Shown piece after piece: positions 18,978-28,493 of a stretch of DNA of 64,000 nt. The position numbers and the translations under genes were made by a program. The DNA is from an uncultured Metabacillus sp. GTDB lineage: Bacteria; Bacillota; Bacilli; Bacillales; Bacillaceae. Within the stretch, counting starts at the first letter, position 1; each line of letters opens with the position of its first letter. Where the stretch lies: assembly GCF_947503125.1 (NCBI RefSeq), contig NZ_CANNCR010000008.1, positions 62,001-126,000 of the forward strand, in the 5' to 3' direction. The notes under the pieces are model-generated. The model ran no database searches. It saw only the letters and a list, made by a program, of their open reading frames with translations, and was not told where the DNA came from.

Positions 18978-19403
18978 TTAATGATTAACAAAATAGACCC
19001 AGTGGAAAAGCGAACCAAAAATTTTTCCTAACACAATGGCCATTAATAAAATAATAACTTTATCTCCTAAACCGATCCGCTTTGCTAAAATCGGAAAAAC
19101 ATTTAAGACTTCTGTTAAGGCGGCAGCCAGCATGCCAACAAACATCCCGCTAAAGAGACCGATGGGGATCAGCCAAAATGCTGACTGAAATAGGATCGTA
19201 TCTCTTAAACTTATCCAGCCTGTCAAAACCGCCCCGAGAATAATCGCCCATTCATATACATGGATAAATTGATACGTTTTTGTTAGCTGAGTCAGTCTAG
19301 GAATAATTCCAAGTACCGCTAAAAACGCTACAAATCCGGAACCAACTACTAATCCCCCTGATAAGCCAATGATAATTAAGAATAAACTTTCAACGATCTT
19401 CAT
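18978..19403 (-). CDS. spoVAB: Stage V sporulation protein AB
   Basis: This is a 141-residue integral membrane protein with about four helices (first at residues 5-33, last at 113-135). It is a conserved member of the spoVA operon needed for dipicolinic acid uptake into the forespore. It overlaps the end of spoVAA by 14 bp. I see no catalytic motif. Confidence 0.93.
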   Translation of the reverse strand: MKIVESLFLIIIGLSGGLVVGSGFVAFLAVLGIIPRLTQLTKTYQFIHVYEWAIILGAVLTGWISLRDTILFQSAFWLIPIGLFSGMFVGMLAAALTEVLNVFPILAKRIGLGDKVIILLMAIVLGKIFGSLFHWVYFVNH

Positions 19404-20013
19404 TTGTTTCGTTTAAGTTCTCCTTATTTTCATTCATTGCAACATACTTATCTAAATCCAACTGATAATTAAAAATTTCAACCTCTAAGGGACTTGGTTC
19501 CTCGTTAATTCTTTTCTTAAATAAATGATTAAAAAACAACACCATTCCCAACCCTAAGCCAAGTGAATATGGAATTTGCAGCAGGAGCGGTTGGGCATTT
19601 GCCTTACCAGTTACGAGTTTATGAATTCGCTGGTGAACCTGCTGCATGCTCACATCCTCATGAAAATTCATGATTGCAAGCCCTGCTCCAATAAAGAGCA
19701 GTAACCAAACAGCGCAAAATAATAACGGTGAAAGCTTTTTCTTTTCAAATACAATTTCAACAATTGTTTGAGATGCACCAATTGCTTGGACATCAATATG
19801 GGGATCAAATTTATGTACTTCTTTTATTACGTGCATGACATCAATGACCACCATATTTTTATCACTTGGTTTTATTTTATGAATGAAAAGTTCTCTTAGC
19901 TTTTGCGTCAACTCCTTATCACCGACGACGAGTGCGACTTTATCAATCGTAATTACATCGTTAGGGTGGGCTTGAATGCGATGACGAAGTCTTATATATA
20001 CCGTCTTTTCCAT
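19390..20013 (-). CDS. spoVAA: Stage V sporulation protein AA
   Basis: SpoVAA is the first gene of the spoVA operon. The protein (207 aa) has a cytoplasmic N-terminal domain of about 95 residues (VYIRLRHRIQAHPNDVITI onwards) and two membrane helices near residues 96-115 and 145-165. I prefer the ATG at 20013, nine bases after AGGAAG, over the TTG one codon earlier. A sigma-G promoter lies 80 bases upstream. Confidence 0.94.
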   Translation of the reverse strand: MEKTVYIRLRHRIQAHPNDVITIDKVALVVGDKELTQKLRELFIHKIKPSDKNMVVIDVMHVIKEVHKFDPHIDVQAIGASQTIVEIVFEKKKLSPLLFCAVWLLLFIGAGLAIMNFHEDVSMQQVHQRIHKLVTGKANAQPLLLQIPYSLGLGLGMVLFFNHLFKKRINEEPSPLEVEIFNYQLDLDKYVAMNENKENLNETNEDR

Positions 20014-20093
20014 CAAGATTCACTTCCTAATGATTTGATTTGCTATAAAGGAAATGCTGAGATTTTACAGCTCCATTCTTTATCCCGTATATG

Positions 20094-20123
20094 TAGTATG
20101 CTTACGGACAATTTTAATCATGC
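20094..20123 (-). promoter_or_regulatory. Sigma-G promoter of the spoVA operon
   Basis: GCATG (20123 to 20119), 18 bases, CATACTA (20100 to 20094). Both boxes and the spacing match the sigma-G pattern GHATR-N18-CATnhTA, as expected for a forespore operon. Confidence 0.75.
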
Positions 20124-20177
20124 AATCTTAAGCTGAAGTCCAATAATTACCATGGAAGAATCGTTTATTTTTTCAAA

Positions 20178-20219
20178 CACGAAAAAAGCTGACCCGATGC
20201 TTGAGTCAGCTTTTTTCAT
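20178..20219 (-). terminator. Terminator of the spoIIA operon
   Basis: AAAAAAGCTGACTC and its complement GGGTCAGCTTTTTT form a stem with A/T runs on both sides. On the minus strand it ends transcription after sigF and the REP-like copy D; it may also act on the plus strand. Confidence 0.85.
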
Positions 20220-20264
20220 GTTTAGGAAATTATATAAAATTCATTGAACTGTGGATAAGCACTG

Positions 20265-20416
20265 CGACATCCAGCTCCAGCGCCTATCGCCTAACAAACT
20301 TCAGATCATCTCCCTACGATAAGTCAACATCGGTTCGCTTCGCTTACCGTGTTTCCTTTATCTCAGTCGATGCTCCTCCAGTTTGTACGGCGATGACCAA
20401 GGCGCTTGCGCTTTTG
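20265..20416 (-). repeat. REP-like palindromic element, copy D (inverted)
   Basis: Read on the minus strand it starts AAAAGCGCAAGCGCCTTGG and ends TAGGCGCTGGAGCTGGATG, the same ends as copies A and B, but with a different core. The next bases hold a perfect DnaA-box nonamer (TTATCCACA, 20258 to 20250). It lies between the sigF stop codon and its terminator, so it is part of the spoIIA transcript. Confidence 0.8.
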
Positions 20417-20422
20417 TTCTGT

Positions 20423-21181
20423 TTATTGATTCATTTTATCTTTCATTTGCTGCAAGATCTTTTTTTCAAGTCGCGAAACTTGAACCTGGGAAATTCCTAA
20501 CCGATCTGCAACCTCAGATTGTGTTTGGTCTTTATAATACCTCAAGTATACGATAAGTCTTTCTCGTTCATCGAGATCACGAATGGCATCCTTTAACACA
20601 ATTTTGTCAAACCATTTCGTTTCGGTATGGTCTGCAATTTGATCGAGTAAGGTAATCGGATCTCCATCATTTTCATAAACGGTCTCATGGATGGATGAAG
20701 GTGCTCTTACAGCTTCTTGTGCGAGAACCACATCTTCGGGAGAAATATCTAAGTAGTTTGCGATTTCTGCTACAGTGGGTACCTTCCCCATTGTTTTCGA
20801 GAGCTCATCTCTAGCACGCCGGATTTTATTCCCTAGCTCCTTTAGTGATCGACTAACCTTAACTGTCCCATCATCTCTAATAAAACGTTGGATTTCACCG
20901 ATAATCATTGGTACAGCATAGGTTGAAAATCGCACATCATAGGATAAATCAAATTTATCAACAGATTTTAGTAAACCAATGCTTCCTATTTGAAACAAAT
21001 CATCAGGTTCATAGCCGCGGTTCAAAAAGCGCTGAACAACCGACCAAACAAGGCGCATATTTTTTTGAATGATTAGATCACGAGCCTCTTGGTCACCTTC
21101 TTGACTACGGTGAATTAAATCCTTGACTTCATGGTCCTTTAACTGTGTTTTTGATTGATTGTTCTTGACCTCCACATCCAT
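20423..21181 (-). CDS. sigF: RNA polymerase sigma-F factor
   Basis: Sigma-F is the first forespore-specific sigma factor. Region 2 (GSIGLLKSVDKFDLSYDVRFSTYAVPMIIGEIQR) lies at about residues 67-100, and the region 4 helix-turn-helix (QSEVADRLGISQVQVSRLEKKIL) is at the C-terminus. Length is 252 aa. Activity is held by SpoIIAB, encoded just upstream (gap 13 bp), and released by dephosphorylated SpoIIAA. The dacF and spoVA promoters in this window are targets of sigma-F and of the related sigma-G. Confidence 0.98.
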   Translation of the reverse strand: MDVEVKNNQSKTQLKDHEVKDLIHRSQEGDQEARDLIIQKNMRLVWSVVQRFLNRGYEPDDLFQIGSIGLLKSVDKFDLSYDVRFSTYAVPMIIGEIQRFIRDDGTVKVSRSLKELGNKIRRARDELSKTMGKVPTVAEIANYLDISPEDVVLAQEAVRAPSSIHETVYENDGDPITLLDQIADHTETKWFDKIVLKDAIRDLDERERLIVYLRYYKDQTQSEVADRLGISQVQVSRLEKKILQQMKDKMNQ

Positions 21182-21194
21182 AGCAAGTCTCCCT

Positions 21195-21635
21195 TTAATT
21201 GCATAAAGCTTTACTTTTCGATAAATGTTTTGTCAGCCTGACTGTTGTCCCTTTTGTTTCTAACGACTCTACAGAAATTTCATCCATAAAGTTCTCCATG
21301 ATGGTAAAGCCCATGCCTGATCGTTCAAGTTCTGGCTTTGTTGTATATAAAGGCTGCCTTGCTTCATCAACGTCAGGAATTCCGATCCCTTCATCACGAA
21401 TCGTCATATGGATGACTCCATCCTCTAACGTGACTGAAATATAAACAATTCCATTCGGATCATTTTCATATCCATGAATGATGGCATTGGTTACAGCCTC
21501 AGAAACCACTGTTTTAATTTCCGTTAATTCATCCATCGTTGGATCTAGTTGGGCAATGAATGCTGCAACCGTTACCCTTGCAAACGATTCATTTTGACTA
21601 AGTGCCGAAAATTGGAGGTTCATTTCATTTTTCAT
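21195..21635 (-). CDS. spoIIAB: Anti-sigma-F factor and kinase SpoIIAB
   Basis: SpoIIAB binds and blocks sigma-F and phosphorylates SpoIIAA. It is a GHKL-type ATPase: the N-box is [14 protein letters not shown]1 is RDEGIGIPD, and G2 is the SGMGFTIM region. Length is 146 aa. The ATG overlaps the spoIIAA stop by four bases, so the anti-sigma and the anti-anti-sigma are translationally coupled. Confidence 0.98.
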   Translation of the reverse strand: MKNEMNLQFSALSQNESFARVTVAAFIAQLDPTMDELTEIKTVVSEAVTNAIIHGYENDPNGIVYISVTLEDGVIHMTIRDEGIGIPDVDEARQPLYTTKPELERSGMGFTIMENFMDEISVESLETKGTTVRLTKHLSKSKALCN

Positions 21636-21985
21636 GACGCCACCCCCAATGTTTGCAACGCTTTAGGCTCATTATCTTCCAAGCGGATAATTTTAAATAA
21701 CCCTGACATATCAAATAATCGTTTAACAGCAGGAGAAATCGCACATACAACCATCTCTCCGCCTGTAGCTTTAATTTGTTTGTATCTTCCGAGTATTACG
21801 CCCAAACCAGAGCTATCCATAAACGTCAATTTTTCTAGATTTAACACAATATGCTTGATAGGATTTGCGGCTAACGTTTCCGTTACTTTTGAACGCAATT
21901 CTTCAGCTGCATGATGATCAAGCTCACCTGAAAGTCGAATGCATAAAACAGCTTCCTTCACATCAAGTTCAATTGCTAGACTCAA
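21632..21985 (-). CDS. spoIIAA: Anti-anti-sigma-F factor SpoIIAA
   Basis: SpoIIAA frees sigma-F by binding SpoIIAB when it is not phosphorylated. The STAS domain covers nearly the full 117 aa. The phosphorylated Ser lies in the FMDSSGLG motif (residues 55-62). The start is TTG at 21985, after AAGGAGGGG, giving the conserved SLAIELDV N-terminus. Confidence 0.98.
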   Translation of the reverse strand: MSLAIELDVKEAVLCIRLSGELDHHAAEELRSKVTETLAANPIKHIVLNLEKLTFMDSSGLGVILGRYKQIKATGGEMVVCAISPAVKRLFDMSGLFKIIRLEDNEPKALQTLGVAS

Positions 21986-22020
21986 GGTTTTACCCCTCCT
22001 TAAATTCTGGATAAAGAGTC

Positions 22021-22048
22021 ATTCTTGATTGAAGCTTTATTTTCCTGC
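22021..22048 (-). promoter_or_regulatory. Sigma-H promoter of the spoIIA operon
   Basis: GCAGGAAAAT (from 22048) matches the sigma-H -35 RnAGGAwWW, and GAAT (22024 to 22021) matches its -10 core at suitable spacing. The known spoIIA promoter of B. subtilis is also read by sigma-H. Confidence 0.6.
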
Positions 22049-22080
22049 ATGGTGACAAAACTAGTGGTTATTCGGCAACA

Positions 22081-23247
22081 TTAGCTAGTCTTTGTAAAAT
22101 CACCCATCACACGTTTGAATAACTTCCACCAATTTGCCGATGTGACATCTTTTTCGGCAACTAATTTGCTTTCAGCAATTACTTTTCCCTCTTTTTTCAA
22201 CACGAGAGATCCTAGTTCATCCCCTTTTTTAATAGGAGCCTGAACATTCTTTTCCAAGACAATTTCCTGGGTTACATCATCAACGGTTTCTCCCTTTTTG
22301 GTAAGGACAGAAATCGGTTCAGATGTCATTAAATTCGCTTCTTTATCACTGCCTTTGCTTACCTTTACCCTTGTCAACACATGATCTTTTTCAAAAAGAG
22401 GATGTGTCTGATATTGACTAAATGCATAATCGAGCATTTTTGTAACCTGTGCATTCCGATCTTTAGGAGTATCTGCTCCGAATACAACCGCAATCACACG
22501 CATATTATCTTTTTTTGCAGTTGCTGTTAAACAATACTTTGCTTCATTCGTAAAGCCGGTTTTTACTCCATCTACACCTGGATAAAATTTTACAAGGCGA
22601 TTCGTATTGACGAGCCAGAATTTTTTCTCGGTTCCCTCACGTAAGTAGTCCTCATATTTACCAGTAAACTTTGTAATTTCCTCATATTTTAATAACTCTT
22701 TTGCCATAATCGACATGTCATATGCGGAGCTATAATGGCCATTCTCAGGTAAGCCTGTCGGGTTTTTAAAATGCGTATTTTTCAAGCCTAACTCAGCTGC
22801 TTTTTCATTCATCATATTGACAAACTCATCGGCTGATCCTGCAATTTTTTCAGCCATGGCAACGGAAGCATCATTTCCAGACCCGATCGCAATTCCTTTT
22901 AGCATTTGCTCAACAGTCATTTCTTCACCGGGCTCTAAAAAAATTTGCGAACCTCCCATTGATGCAGCATATTCGCTTGTGCGTACTTTTTCATCCCATT
23001 TTATTTGATTTTTTTCAAGCGCTTCCATAATTAAAAGCATTGTCATTATTTTTGTCATACTTGCTGGAGGAAGCTTTTCATTACTATTTTTATCGTACAA
23101 AATCGTTCCTGTATCTCGTTCGATTAAAACAGCTGACTTCGCTTTATCTGCAAGTTCAACAGTAGTAGATTCTTTAGCAGCAAATGCCGCTGGTGTAACA
23201 GAAAGAAGCATCGCTATAAGCGTTAAACATGAAAATATCCGTTTCAT
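22081..23247 (-). CDS. dacF: Forespore D-alanyl-D-alanine carboxypeptidase DacF
   Basis: DacF is a low-molecular-weight penicillin-binding protein that trims cross-linkable peptides in the forespore-facing cortex. The motifs are SMTK (Ser63, Lys66), SGN in IGSGNDASVA, and KTG in GVKTGFT. A signal peptide ends near residue 23 (PAAFA). The ATG at 23247 is 8 bases after GGAGGG; the longer frame has no ribosome site. Length is 388 aa, normal. A sigma-F promoter lies just upstream, and read-through could reach spoIIA. Confidence 0.96.
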   Translation of the reverse strand: MKRIFSCLTLIAMLLSVTPAAFAAKESTTVELADKAKSAVLIERDTGTILYDKNSNEKLPPASMTKIMTMLLIMEALEKNQIKWDEKVRTSEYAASMGGSQIFLEPGEEMTVEQMLKGIAIGSGNDASVAMAEKIAGSADEFVNMMNEKAAELGLKNTHFKNPTGLPENGHYSSAYDMSIMAKELLKYEEITKFTGKYEDYLREGTEKKFWLVNTNRLVKFYPGVDGVKTGFTNEAKYCLTATAKKDNMRVIAVVFGADTPKDRNAQVTKMLDYAFSQYQTHPLFEKDHVLTRVKVSKGSDKEANLMTSEPISVLTKKGETVDDVTQEIVLEKNVQAPIKKGDELGSLVLKKEGKVIAESKLVAEKDVTSANWWKLFKRVMGDFTKTS

Positions 23248-23276
23248 TTCATAAGCCCTCCATTCTTTATACATTC

Positions 23277-23305
23277 CATTTTTTCCAATGGAAGGGAAAT
23301 TATAC
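23277..23305 (-). promoter_or_regulatory. Sigma-F promoter of dacF
   Basis: GTATA (23305 to 23301), 14 bases, GGAAAAAATG (23286 to 23277). Both boxes fit the sigma-F consensus (GYATA and GGnnAnAHTR), and dacF is a known sigma-F gene. Confidence 0.65.
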
Positions 23306-23464
23306 TTGAAATGTAAGACTTTTTTATATTAGTTTACACGAATGAAAGATGATAGCGCCTTTCACAAGGCTGCCTGTTATGTTGAAGTTTAAAGAAGAGA
23401 GAATCTTGTAGAAGAAGTGTTAGATGAAAGAGGTGTTAAGACATCTAAATTGTTTATTTCTCAC

Positions 23465-23493
23465 AAAAAACCACAGCTCTAAGGCTGTGGTTC
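23465..23493 (-). terminator. Terminator of drm-punA-pdp
   Basis: A 9-bp perfect stem (AACCACAGC/GCTGTGGTT) with a 6-base loop and a TTTTTTGTG tail on the minus strand, beginning about 10 bases after the pdp stop. Confidence 0.9.
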
Positions 23494-23502
23494 TTATAAA
23501 CC

Positions 23503-24804
23503 CTATTCAACCGTTGCATAAATTAATTTCGGTGCGTTAACTGAATTTTCCGTAACCGTGATACTTCCGTAAAGTTTTTTCTTCACATCTTCTACATCTT
23601 TACGATTACTATGGATCGTCACAAGTGACTCGCCTTTTTTAACGGTATCACCGATTTTTTTATTTAAAACTAAGCCGACAGCTAAGTCAATTTCCGATTC
23701 CTTAGTAGCACGGCCTGCACCAAGCAGCATGGCAGCTGTTCCGACTGAATCTGCGATGATTTCCGAAACATAGCCGTCTTCTTTTGCCTCTAATTCCGTA
23801 ATAAATTCGGCTTTCGGTAATTTATCTGGGTCTTCGACGACTGATCCGTCACCACCTTGTGCTTCCAGGAATCTCTTTAATGTATTTAATGCCTTGCCGT
23901 TTTCTATTACTTCAACAAGCTTTGCACGTGCCTCGTCAAGCGAGTCTGCCTTTTCTGCTAAAAGAACCATATAACTGCCTAGTGTTAAGCATAATTCTTC
24001 TAAATCCTTTGGTCCTTTTCCGCTTAACGTATCGATGGCTTCCTTTACTTCAAGGGCATTGCCGATTGCAAAGCCCAATGGCTGGCTCATGTCAGAAATA
24101 ATCGCCATTGTTCTGCGGCCAACTAAATTTCCAATGTCTACCATCGCTTTTGCTAGTTCTTTTGAACCTTCTAAATCTTTCATGAATGCTCCAGCACCTG
24201 TTTTAACATCCAATACAATTGCATCAGCACCTGCTGCAATTTTTTTACTCATGATTGAGCTGGCAATAAGTGGTATGCTGTTTACGGTAGCTGTTACATC
24301 TCTGAGTGCATATAGTTTTTTATCAGCTGGAGTTAAATTTCCGCTTTGTCCGATGACGGCAAGCTTGTTTTTGTTGACTAGCTCGATAAATTTCTTGTTT
24401 TCAATCTCTACATGAAAACCTGGTACTGACTCAAGCTTATCAATAGTTCCGCCTGTGTGACCTAATCCGCGTCCTGACATTTTTGCTACTGGTACACCAA
24501 CTGCTGCCACTAATGGTCCTAATACTAATGTAGTTGTGTCGCCGACTCCACCTGTGCTGTGCTTATCTACTTTTATACCTTCGATTTCGCTTAAGTCGAT
24601 TTTATCACCAGATTCGACCATTGCTATTGTAAGCTCTGCACGTTCATTATCGGTCATTCCTTGGAAGAAAATCGCCATTGTTAATGCACTCATTTGGTAA
24701 TCCGGAATATCACCAGCTGTATATCCTTTAATAATATAGTTGATTTCTTCTTTTGTTAATTCCTGACCATCTCTTTTTTTTTCAATTAAGTCTACCATTC
24801 TCAT
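23503..24804 (-). CDS. pdp: Pyrimidine-nucleoside phosphorylase
   Basis: Pdp cleaves uridine, deoxyuridine and thymidine with phosphate to free base and (deoxy)ribose 1-phosphate. The 433-residue protein shows the family signature [20 protein letters not shown] (residues 109-128), the phosphate loop [13 protein letters not shown], and the C-terminal barrel-sandwich domain. I chose the ATG at 24804, which has GGGTGAG upstream. It follows punA in the same operon; its product sugar phosphate feeds Drm. Confidence 0.96.
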   Translation of the reverse strand: MRMVDLIEKKRDGQELTKEEINYIIKGYTAGDIPDYQMSALTMAIFFQGMTDNERAELTIAMVESGDKIDLSEIEGIKVDKHSTGGVGDTTTLVLGPLVAAVGVPVAKMSGRGLGHTGGTIDKLESVPGFHVEIENKKFIELVNKNKLAVIGQSGNLTPADKKLYALRDVTATVNSIPLIASSIMSKKIAAGADAIVLDVKTGAGAFMKDLEGSKELAKAMVDIGNLVGRRTMAIISDMSQPLGFAIGNALEVKEAIDTLSGKGPKDLEELCLTLGSYMVLLAEKADSLDEARAKLVEVIENGKALNTLKRFLEAQGGDGSVVEDPDKLPKAEFITELEAKEDGYVSEIIADSVGTAAMLLGAGRATKESEIDLAVGLVLNKKIGDTVKKGESLVTIHSNRKDVEDVKKKLYGSITVTENSVNAPKLIYATVE

Positions 24805-24829
24805 GCTTAATCTCACCCTTATATACGTA

Positions 24830-25648
24830 TTAGTCGATCTTCTCTATAATGCTTTTTACGAGCTTTAAGAAATTAGAACGTACTTTTTCGGTTGTTTCCA
24901 TTACTTCATCATGTGATAATGGCTGATCCAAAATACCTGCTGCCATATTTGAAATACAGGAGATTCCTAACACATTTAATCCGGCATGTCTTGCTATAAT
25001 AACTTCCGGTACTGTTGACATCCCTACCGCGTCTCCTCCAATTATTCGGAGAGCACGGACTTCTGCCGGAGTTTCATACGATGGGCCGGTATTCGCTACA
25101 TAAACGCCTTCTTGAAGCTTAATATTTAACTCCTTCGCAGTACGTTTTGCCAATTCTCTTAGTTTTTTACTGTAGCTTTCTGACATATCCGGAAAACGGA
25201 CACCTATATTAGCATCATTCGGCCCGATTAACGGGTTTGTCCCCATATTATTGATATGATCGGTAATTAGCATCAAATCTCCCGCTTCGAAAGCTTCATT
25301 AATCCCGCCTGCAGCATTTGTAACGATCAACGTTTCGACTCCTAATTCCTTCATGACGCGAACTGGTGCAGTGACTTTATCTAAGTTATATCCTTCATAA
25401 AAATGAAAACGACCTTGCATCACAATGACATTCTCATCCTTTAATCGTCCAAAAACGAGCTGCCCTGCATGCCCTTCAACTGTGGAAACAGGGAAGTTCG
25501 GAATCTCATGATAAGGAATTTTTACAGGCTTTTCGATTTCTTCGGCTAAAACTCCCAGGCCGGAGCCTAAAATTAGGCCGATCTTTGGTGTATCTTTATA
25601 TTTTCCCTTTAAATAGTCTGCAGCTTCTTTAATATTTCCATAATTCAT
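24830..25648 (-). CDS. punA: Purine-nucleoside phosphorylase (trimeric type)
   Basis: This enzyme splits guanosine, inosine and deoxy forms to base and sugar 1-phosphate. The family I (trimeric) pattern is clear: LILGSGLG phosphate loop near residue 26, and VTNAAGGIN at about 110. [19 protein letters not shown] at about 205-223 holds substrate residues. Length is 272 aa. The start ATG overlaps the drm stop by 4 bp. B. subtilis calls the gene pupG. Confidence 0.95.
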   Translation of the reverse strand: MNYGNIKEAADYLKGKYKDTPKIGLILGSGLGVLAEEIEKPVKIPYHEIPNFPVSTVEGHAGQLVFGRLKDENVIVMQGRFHFYEGYNLDKVTAPVRVMKELGVETLIVTNAAGGINEAFEAGDLMLITDHINNMGTNPLIGPNDANIGVRFPDMSESYSKKLRELAKRTAKELNIKLQEGVYVANTGPSYETPAEVRALRIIGGDAVGMSTVPEVIIARHAGLNVLGISCISNMAAGILDQPLSHDEVMETTEKVRSNFLKLVKSIIEKID

Positions 25649-26844
25649 TTAGATCCATCCTCCTTCAACTCCGCTAAGAAACTTTTTCCATATTCAGGCA
25701 GCTTTACGTTGAAGTTATCAGCAATCGTTGCGCCAACATCGGCAAATGTATTTCTTAACGGCAGCTCTTTGCCAGCTTTATATCTCGGACTATAAACGAG
25801 TAATGGTACATATTCTCTTGTATGATCTGTTCCGTGGTGTATTGGATCATTTCCATGGTCAGCCGTGATGATAAGCAGATCTTCCTTAGTTAATTTCTCA
25901 AGGACTTCAGTCAGTCTGTTATCAAATTCCTCAAGCGCTTTTCCATAACCAGCGGGATCACGGCGATGACCGAATAATGCATCAAAATCTACTAGGTTAA
26001 CAAAGCTGATACCGGTAAAGTTCATCCCTAACGTATCAATTAATTTATCCATTCCATCCATATTAGATTTTGTTCTTATAGACTTTGTAATTCCTTCTCC
26101 ATCATAAATATCAGAAATCTTTCCAATTGCCAAAACATCATAGCCGCTATCTTTAAGTTCATTCATGACCGTACGATCAAATGGTTTTAATGCATAATCG
26201 TGACGATTCGCTGTTCTTGTGAAATTTCCAGGCTCCCCTATAAATGGACGAGCAATGATCCGTCCAACCATATATTTTTCATCTAATGTCATTTCACGAG
26301 CAATTTCACAAATTTTATATAATTCATCTAAAGGTACAATGTCTTCATGTGCAGCGATTTGCAATACGGAATCCGCAGAAGTATAGACGATTAAAGCTCC
26401 TGTTTTCATATGCTCTTCGCCTAATTCATCTAGTATTTCTGTGCCTGATGCAGGTTTATTTCCAATAATTTTTCGTCCTGTTTTGGCTTCTAAATCATGA
26501 ATGAGCTCGGCTGGAAACCCATCTGGAAATACTTTAAATGGTTTTTTAATATTTAGACCCATAATCTCCCAATGTCCTGTCATTGTATCTTTGCCCGTAG
26601 AAGCTTCCTGCATTTTAGTATAAAAAGCTAATGGCTGATCTTGTTTTTGTACCCCTTTTATTTCTCGAATATTGCTGAGTCCGAGCTTTGCCATATTCGG
26701 CATATGCAATCCACCCATATGCTCTGCTATATGACCAAGTGTATCAGATCCAAGATCATTAAATTTATCTGCATCAGGGGCCTCTCCAATGCCAACTGAA
26801 TCCATTACAATTAAAAAAATTCGTTTATATGTATAATTTGACAT
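25645..26844 (-). CDS. drm: Phosphopentomutase
   Basis: The enzyme interconverts ribose (deoxyribose) 1- and 5-phosphate, linking nucleoside breakdown to central metabolism. The alkaline-phosphatase-type fold with two Mn sites is shown by [13 protein letters not shown] at residues 13-25, [10 protein letters not shown], and ITADHGNDP near residue 335. Length is 399 aa. It is the first gene of drm-punA-pdp. The gene is also called deoB. Confidence 0.97.
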   Translation of the reverse strand: MSNYTYKRIFLIVMDSVGIGEAPDADKFNDLGSDTLGHIAEHMGGLHMPNMAKLGLSNIREIKGVQKQDQPLAFYTKMQEASTGKDTMTGHWEIMGLNIKKPFKVFPDGFPAELIHDLEAKTGRKIIGNKPASGTEILDELGEEHMKTGALIVYTSADSVLQIAAHEDIVPLDELYKICEIAREMTLDEKYMVGRIIARPFIGEPGNFTRTANRHDYALKPFDRTVMNELKDSGYDVLAIGKISDIYDGEGITKSIRTKSNMDGMDKLIDTLGMNFTGISFVNLVDFDALFGHRRDPAGYGKALEEFDNRLTEVLEKLTKEDLLIITADHGNDPIHHGTDHTREYVPLLVYSPRYKAGKELPLRNTFADVGATIADNFNVKLPEYGKSFLAELKEDGSK

Positions 26845-26912
26845 CCAAATCCTCCTTTACTATCTCATTTTACTGTTCCTTATATCAGCTTATTCCATTC
26901 GATAACGCCAAC

Positions 26913-26930
26913 TTGTCAGAAGTCTGACAA
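26913..26930. promoter_or_regulatory. Perfect 8-bp inverted repeat upstream of drm, candidate operator
   Basis: TTGTCAGA and TCTGACAA are exact complements separated by 2 bases, between the predicted -10 box and the drm ribosome site. It is the size of a repressor site for a dimeric helix-turn-helix protein, and the arms are too short to be a terminator. Confidence 0.5.
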
Positions 26931-26945
26931 CCTTTCGTTATTTTC

Positions 26946-26975
26946 ATTATAAACCCCTTTCATGATAAATGACAA
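26946..26975 (-). promoter_or_regulatory. Sigma-A promoter of drm-punA-pdp
   Basis: TTGTCA (26975 to 26970), 18 bases, TATAAT (26951 to 26946). The -10 is a perfect consensus. Confidence 0.6.
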
Positions 26976-26990
26976 CTTTTAAATCAACTA

Positions 26991-27128
26991 AGAAAAGCGT
27001 AAGCGCCTTGATCAGCCTAAGGCAAATAAGAAGCTCATGAATAGAAGGCGTTCTTTGCCTTCTATTCTAAATTGGCTAGACCCTAGAGAGGCTAGGCGCT
27101 GGAGCTGGATGTCAAAGCTCTATCCACA
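26991..27128 (+). repeat. REP-like palindromic element, copy B
   Basis: The element is very close to copy A through its full length: it opens AAAAGCGTAAGCGCCTTG and closes TAGGCGCTGGAGCTGGATG at about 27113. The bases just after it carry a near DnaA box (CTATCCACA, 27120-27128). It lies between xerD and the drm promoter. Confidence 0.85.
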
Positions 27129-27156
27129 GTCCAACAATTTTAAAATTTCCTAACAA

Positions 27157-27184
27157 TAAAAAAGCATCCCGTACTTGGAGATGC
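27157..27184 (-). terminator. Terminator of xerD
   Basis: GCATCTCC/GGGATGC stem (one mismatch) followed by TTTTTTATTG on the minus strand, directly after the xerD stop at 27188. Confidence 0.85.
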
Positions 27185-27187
27185 CTG

Positions 27188-28081
27188 TTATGCCCTTGGA
27201 TGGAATTGATTGTAGACATCCTTTAATCGAGCTTTTGAAACATGTGTATAGATTTGTGTCGTTGAAATATCTGCATGACCAAGCATTTCCTGCACGGCTC
27301 TTAAATCTGCTCCATTTTCGAGTAAATGTGTGGCAAAGGAATGCCTTAGTGTATGCGGGGTAAGTTCTTTTTCAATTCTTGCTTCCAGAGCAATTTTCTT
27401 TAAGTTCTTCCAAAAGCCTTGCCGGGTAATTCGTTTCCCATGGTGGTTGACGAAAAGGGCCTCTGTCGGCTGCTTTGCGTTTAATAGCTTTGGTCTTCCC
27501 TTTTCAATATAATTTGTGATAACCTCTGTAGCCGTTTGGCCAATTGGTACAATCCGTTCTTTATTCCCTTTTCCGAAGCAGCGAATGAACCCCATAGTTA
27601 AATGAATATCTGTTAAATTCAAATTGATCATTTCACTAACACGGATTCCTGTTGCATATAAAAGCTCAAGCATTGCTTTATCTCGGTAGCCAAATGGTGT
27701 TGTAAGCTTAGGGGTATCAAGAAGCTTTTCAACTTCTTGCAGTGAAAGAATTTTAGGTAAGCTTCTTTCTAATTGAGGTGACTCGATTAAAACAGATGGA
27801 TCTTGGTCAGCTTGTTTTTCTCTAAGTAAAAATTGATGGAATGAACGGATCGAAGCGGTATGTCTAGCAATTGTTTTACTAGATTTTCCTGCTTCTTTTA
27901 ATGCTTTTAAAAATTGAATAATATGAAGACGGGTTACATCATTAAACGTTTCAACCTGCTGCTTTTCCACTAAATGCTTTTGGTAGCTTTTCAAATCTCG
28001 TTCATAGGACATGATTGTATTATTTGATAAACCTCGTTCTACTATTAAATAATGGATGAAATCTTTTATTTGATCCTTCAA
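27188..28081 (-). CDS. xerD: Tyrosine recombinase XerD
   Basis: XerD acts with XerC at dif to resolve chromosome dimers. The N-terminal SAM-like domain covers residues 1-85. The catalytic set is complete: Arg in [42 protein letters not shown] with the nucleophilic Tyr. Length is 297 aa. It follows yqzK by 6 bp and was called ripX in B. subtilis. No linked dif site was recognised. Confidence 0.97.
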   Translation of the reverse strand: MKDQIKDFIHYLIVERGLSNNTIMSYERDLKSYQKHLVEKQQVETFNDVTRLHIIQFLKALKEAGKSSKTIARHTASIRSFHQFLLREKQADQDPSVLIESPQLERSLPKILSLQEVEKLLDTPKLTTPFGYRDKAMLELLYATGIRVSEMINLNLTDIHLTMGFIRCFGKGNKERIVPIGQTATEVITNYIEKGRPKLLNAKQPTEALFVNHHGKRITRQGFWKNLKKIALEARIEKELTPHTLRHSFATHLLENGADLRAVQEMLGHADISTTQIYTHVSKARLKDVYNQFHPRA

Positions 28082-28087
28082 AATCGT

Positions 28088-28315
28088 CTACTCCCCATTG
28101 TCTATAAAGAAAAGTAATCTGTTATACCAGCTTTCTTCTTCATTGTTTACCATTTTCGTAACCTTTAATGCTGCACCTTCTGGTTGATCATATCGATGCA
28201 GTTCCTGGTATTCTAAGTTCACCCACATGATAGCATAATAGAATAAAATCGTAAATCCAGTAAATAAAATAAACACTTTTACCATATCTCTAATTGTTTT
28301 TAGCCAACGAATCAT
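28088..28315 (-). CDS. yqzK: Small membrane protein YqzK (DUF4227)
   Basis: This is a 75-residue protein with one hydrophobic helix (about residues 10-32, VFILFTGFTILFYYAIMWV) and a short extracytoplasmic tail. It is conserved next to xerD and fur in Bacillaceae. I chose the ATG at 28315, seven bases after GGAGG; the frame could run 17 codons further without a ribosome site. Its function is not known. Confidence 0.85.
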   Translation of the reverse strand: MIRWLKTIRDMVKVFILFTGFTILFYYAIMWVNLEYQELHRYDQPEGAALKVTKMVNNEEESWYNRLLFFIDNGE

Positions 28316-28461
28316 AAAGAACCTCCATGTTATGAATGATTTATCCGGTTTTCCGGTGTTTAGCAAGCCTTTTGAAGGATCATATCTTTAAAGGAGAATT
28401 TACTGCGATTATTAGAAGATATGCCAAAAAGGACAAACTTTATACATGGATTTTTCAAACG

Positions 28462-28493
28462 AATAAAAAAAGCCTAACGATGTTTGTTAGACT
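28462..28493 (-). terminator. Terminator of fur
   Basis: GTCTAAC/GTTAGGC stem with a 6- to 7-base loop, then TTTTTTTATTC on the minus strand. The fur stop codon TAA lies inside the 5' arm of the stem. Confidence 0.8.
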
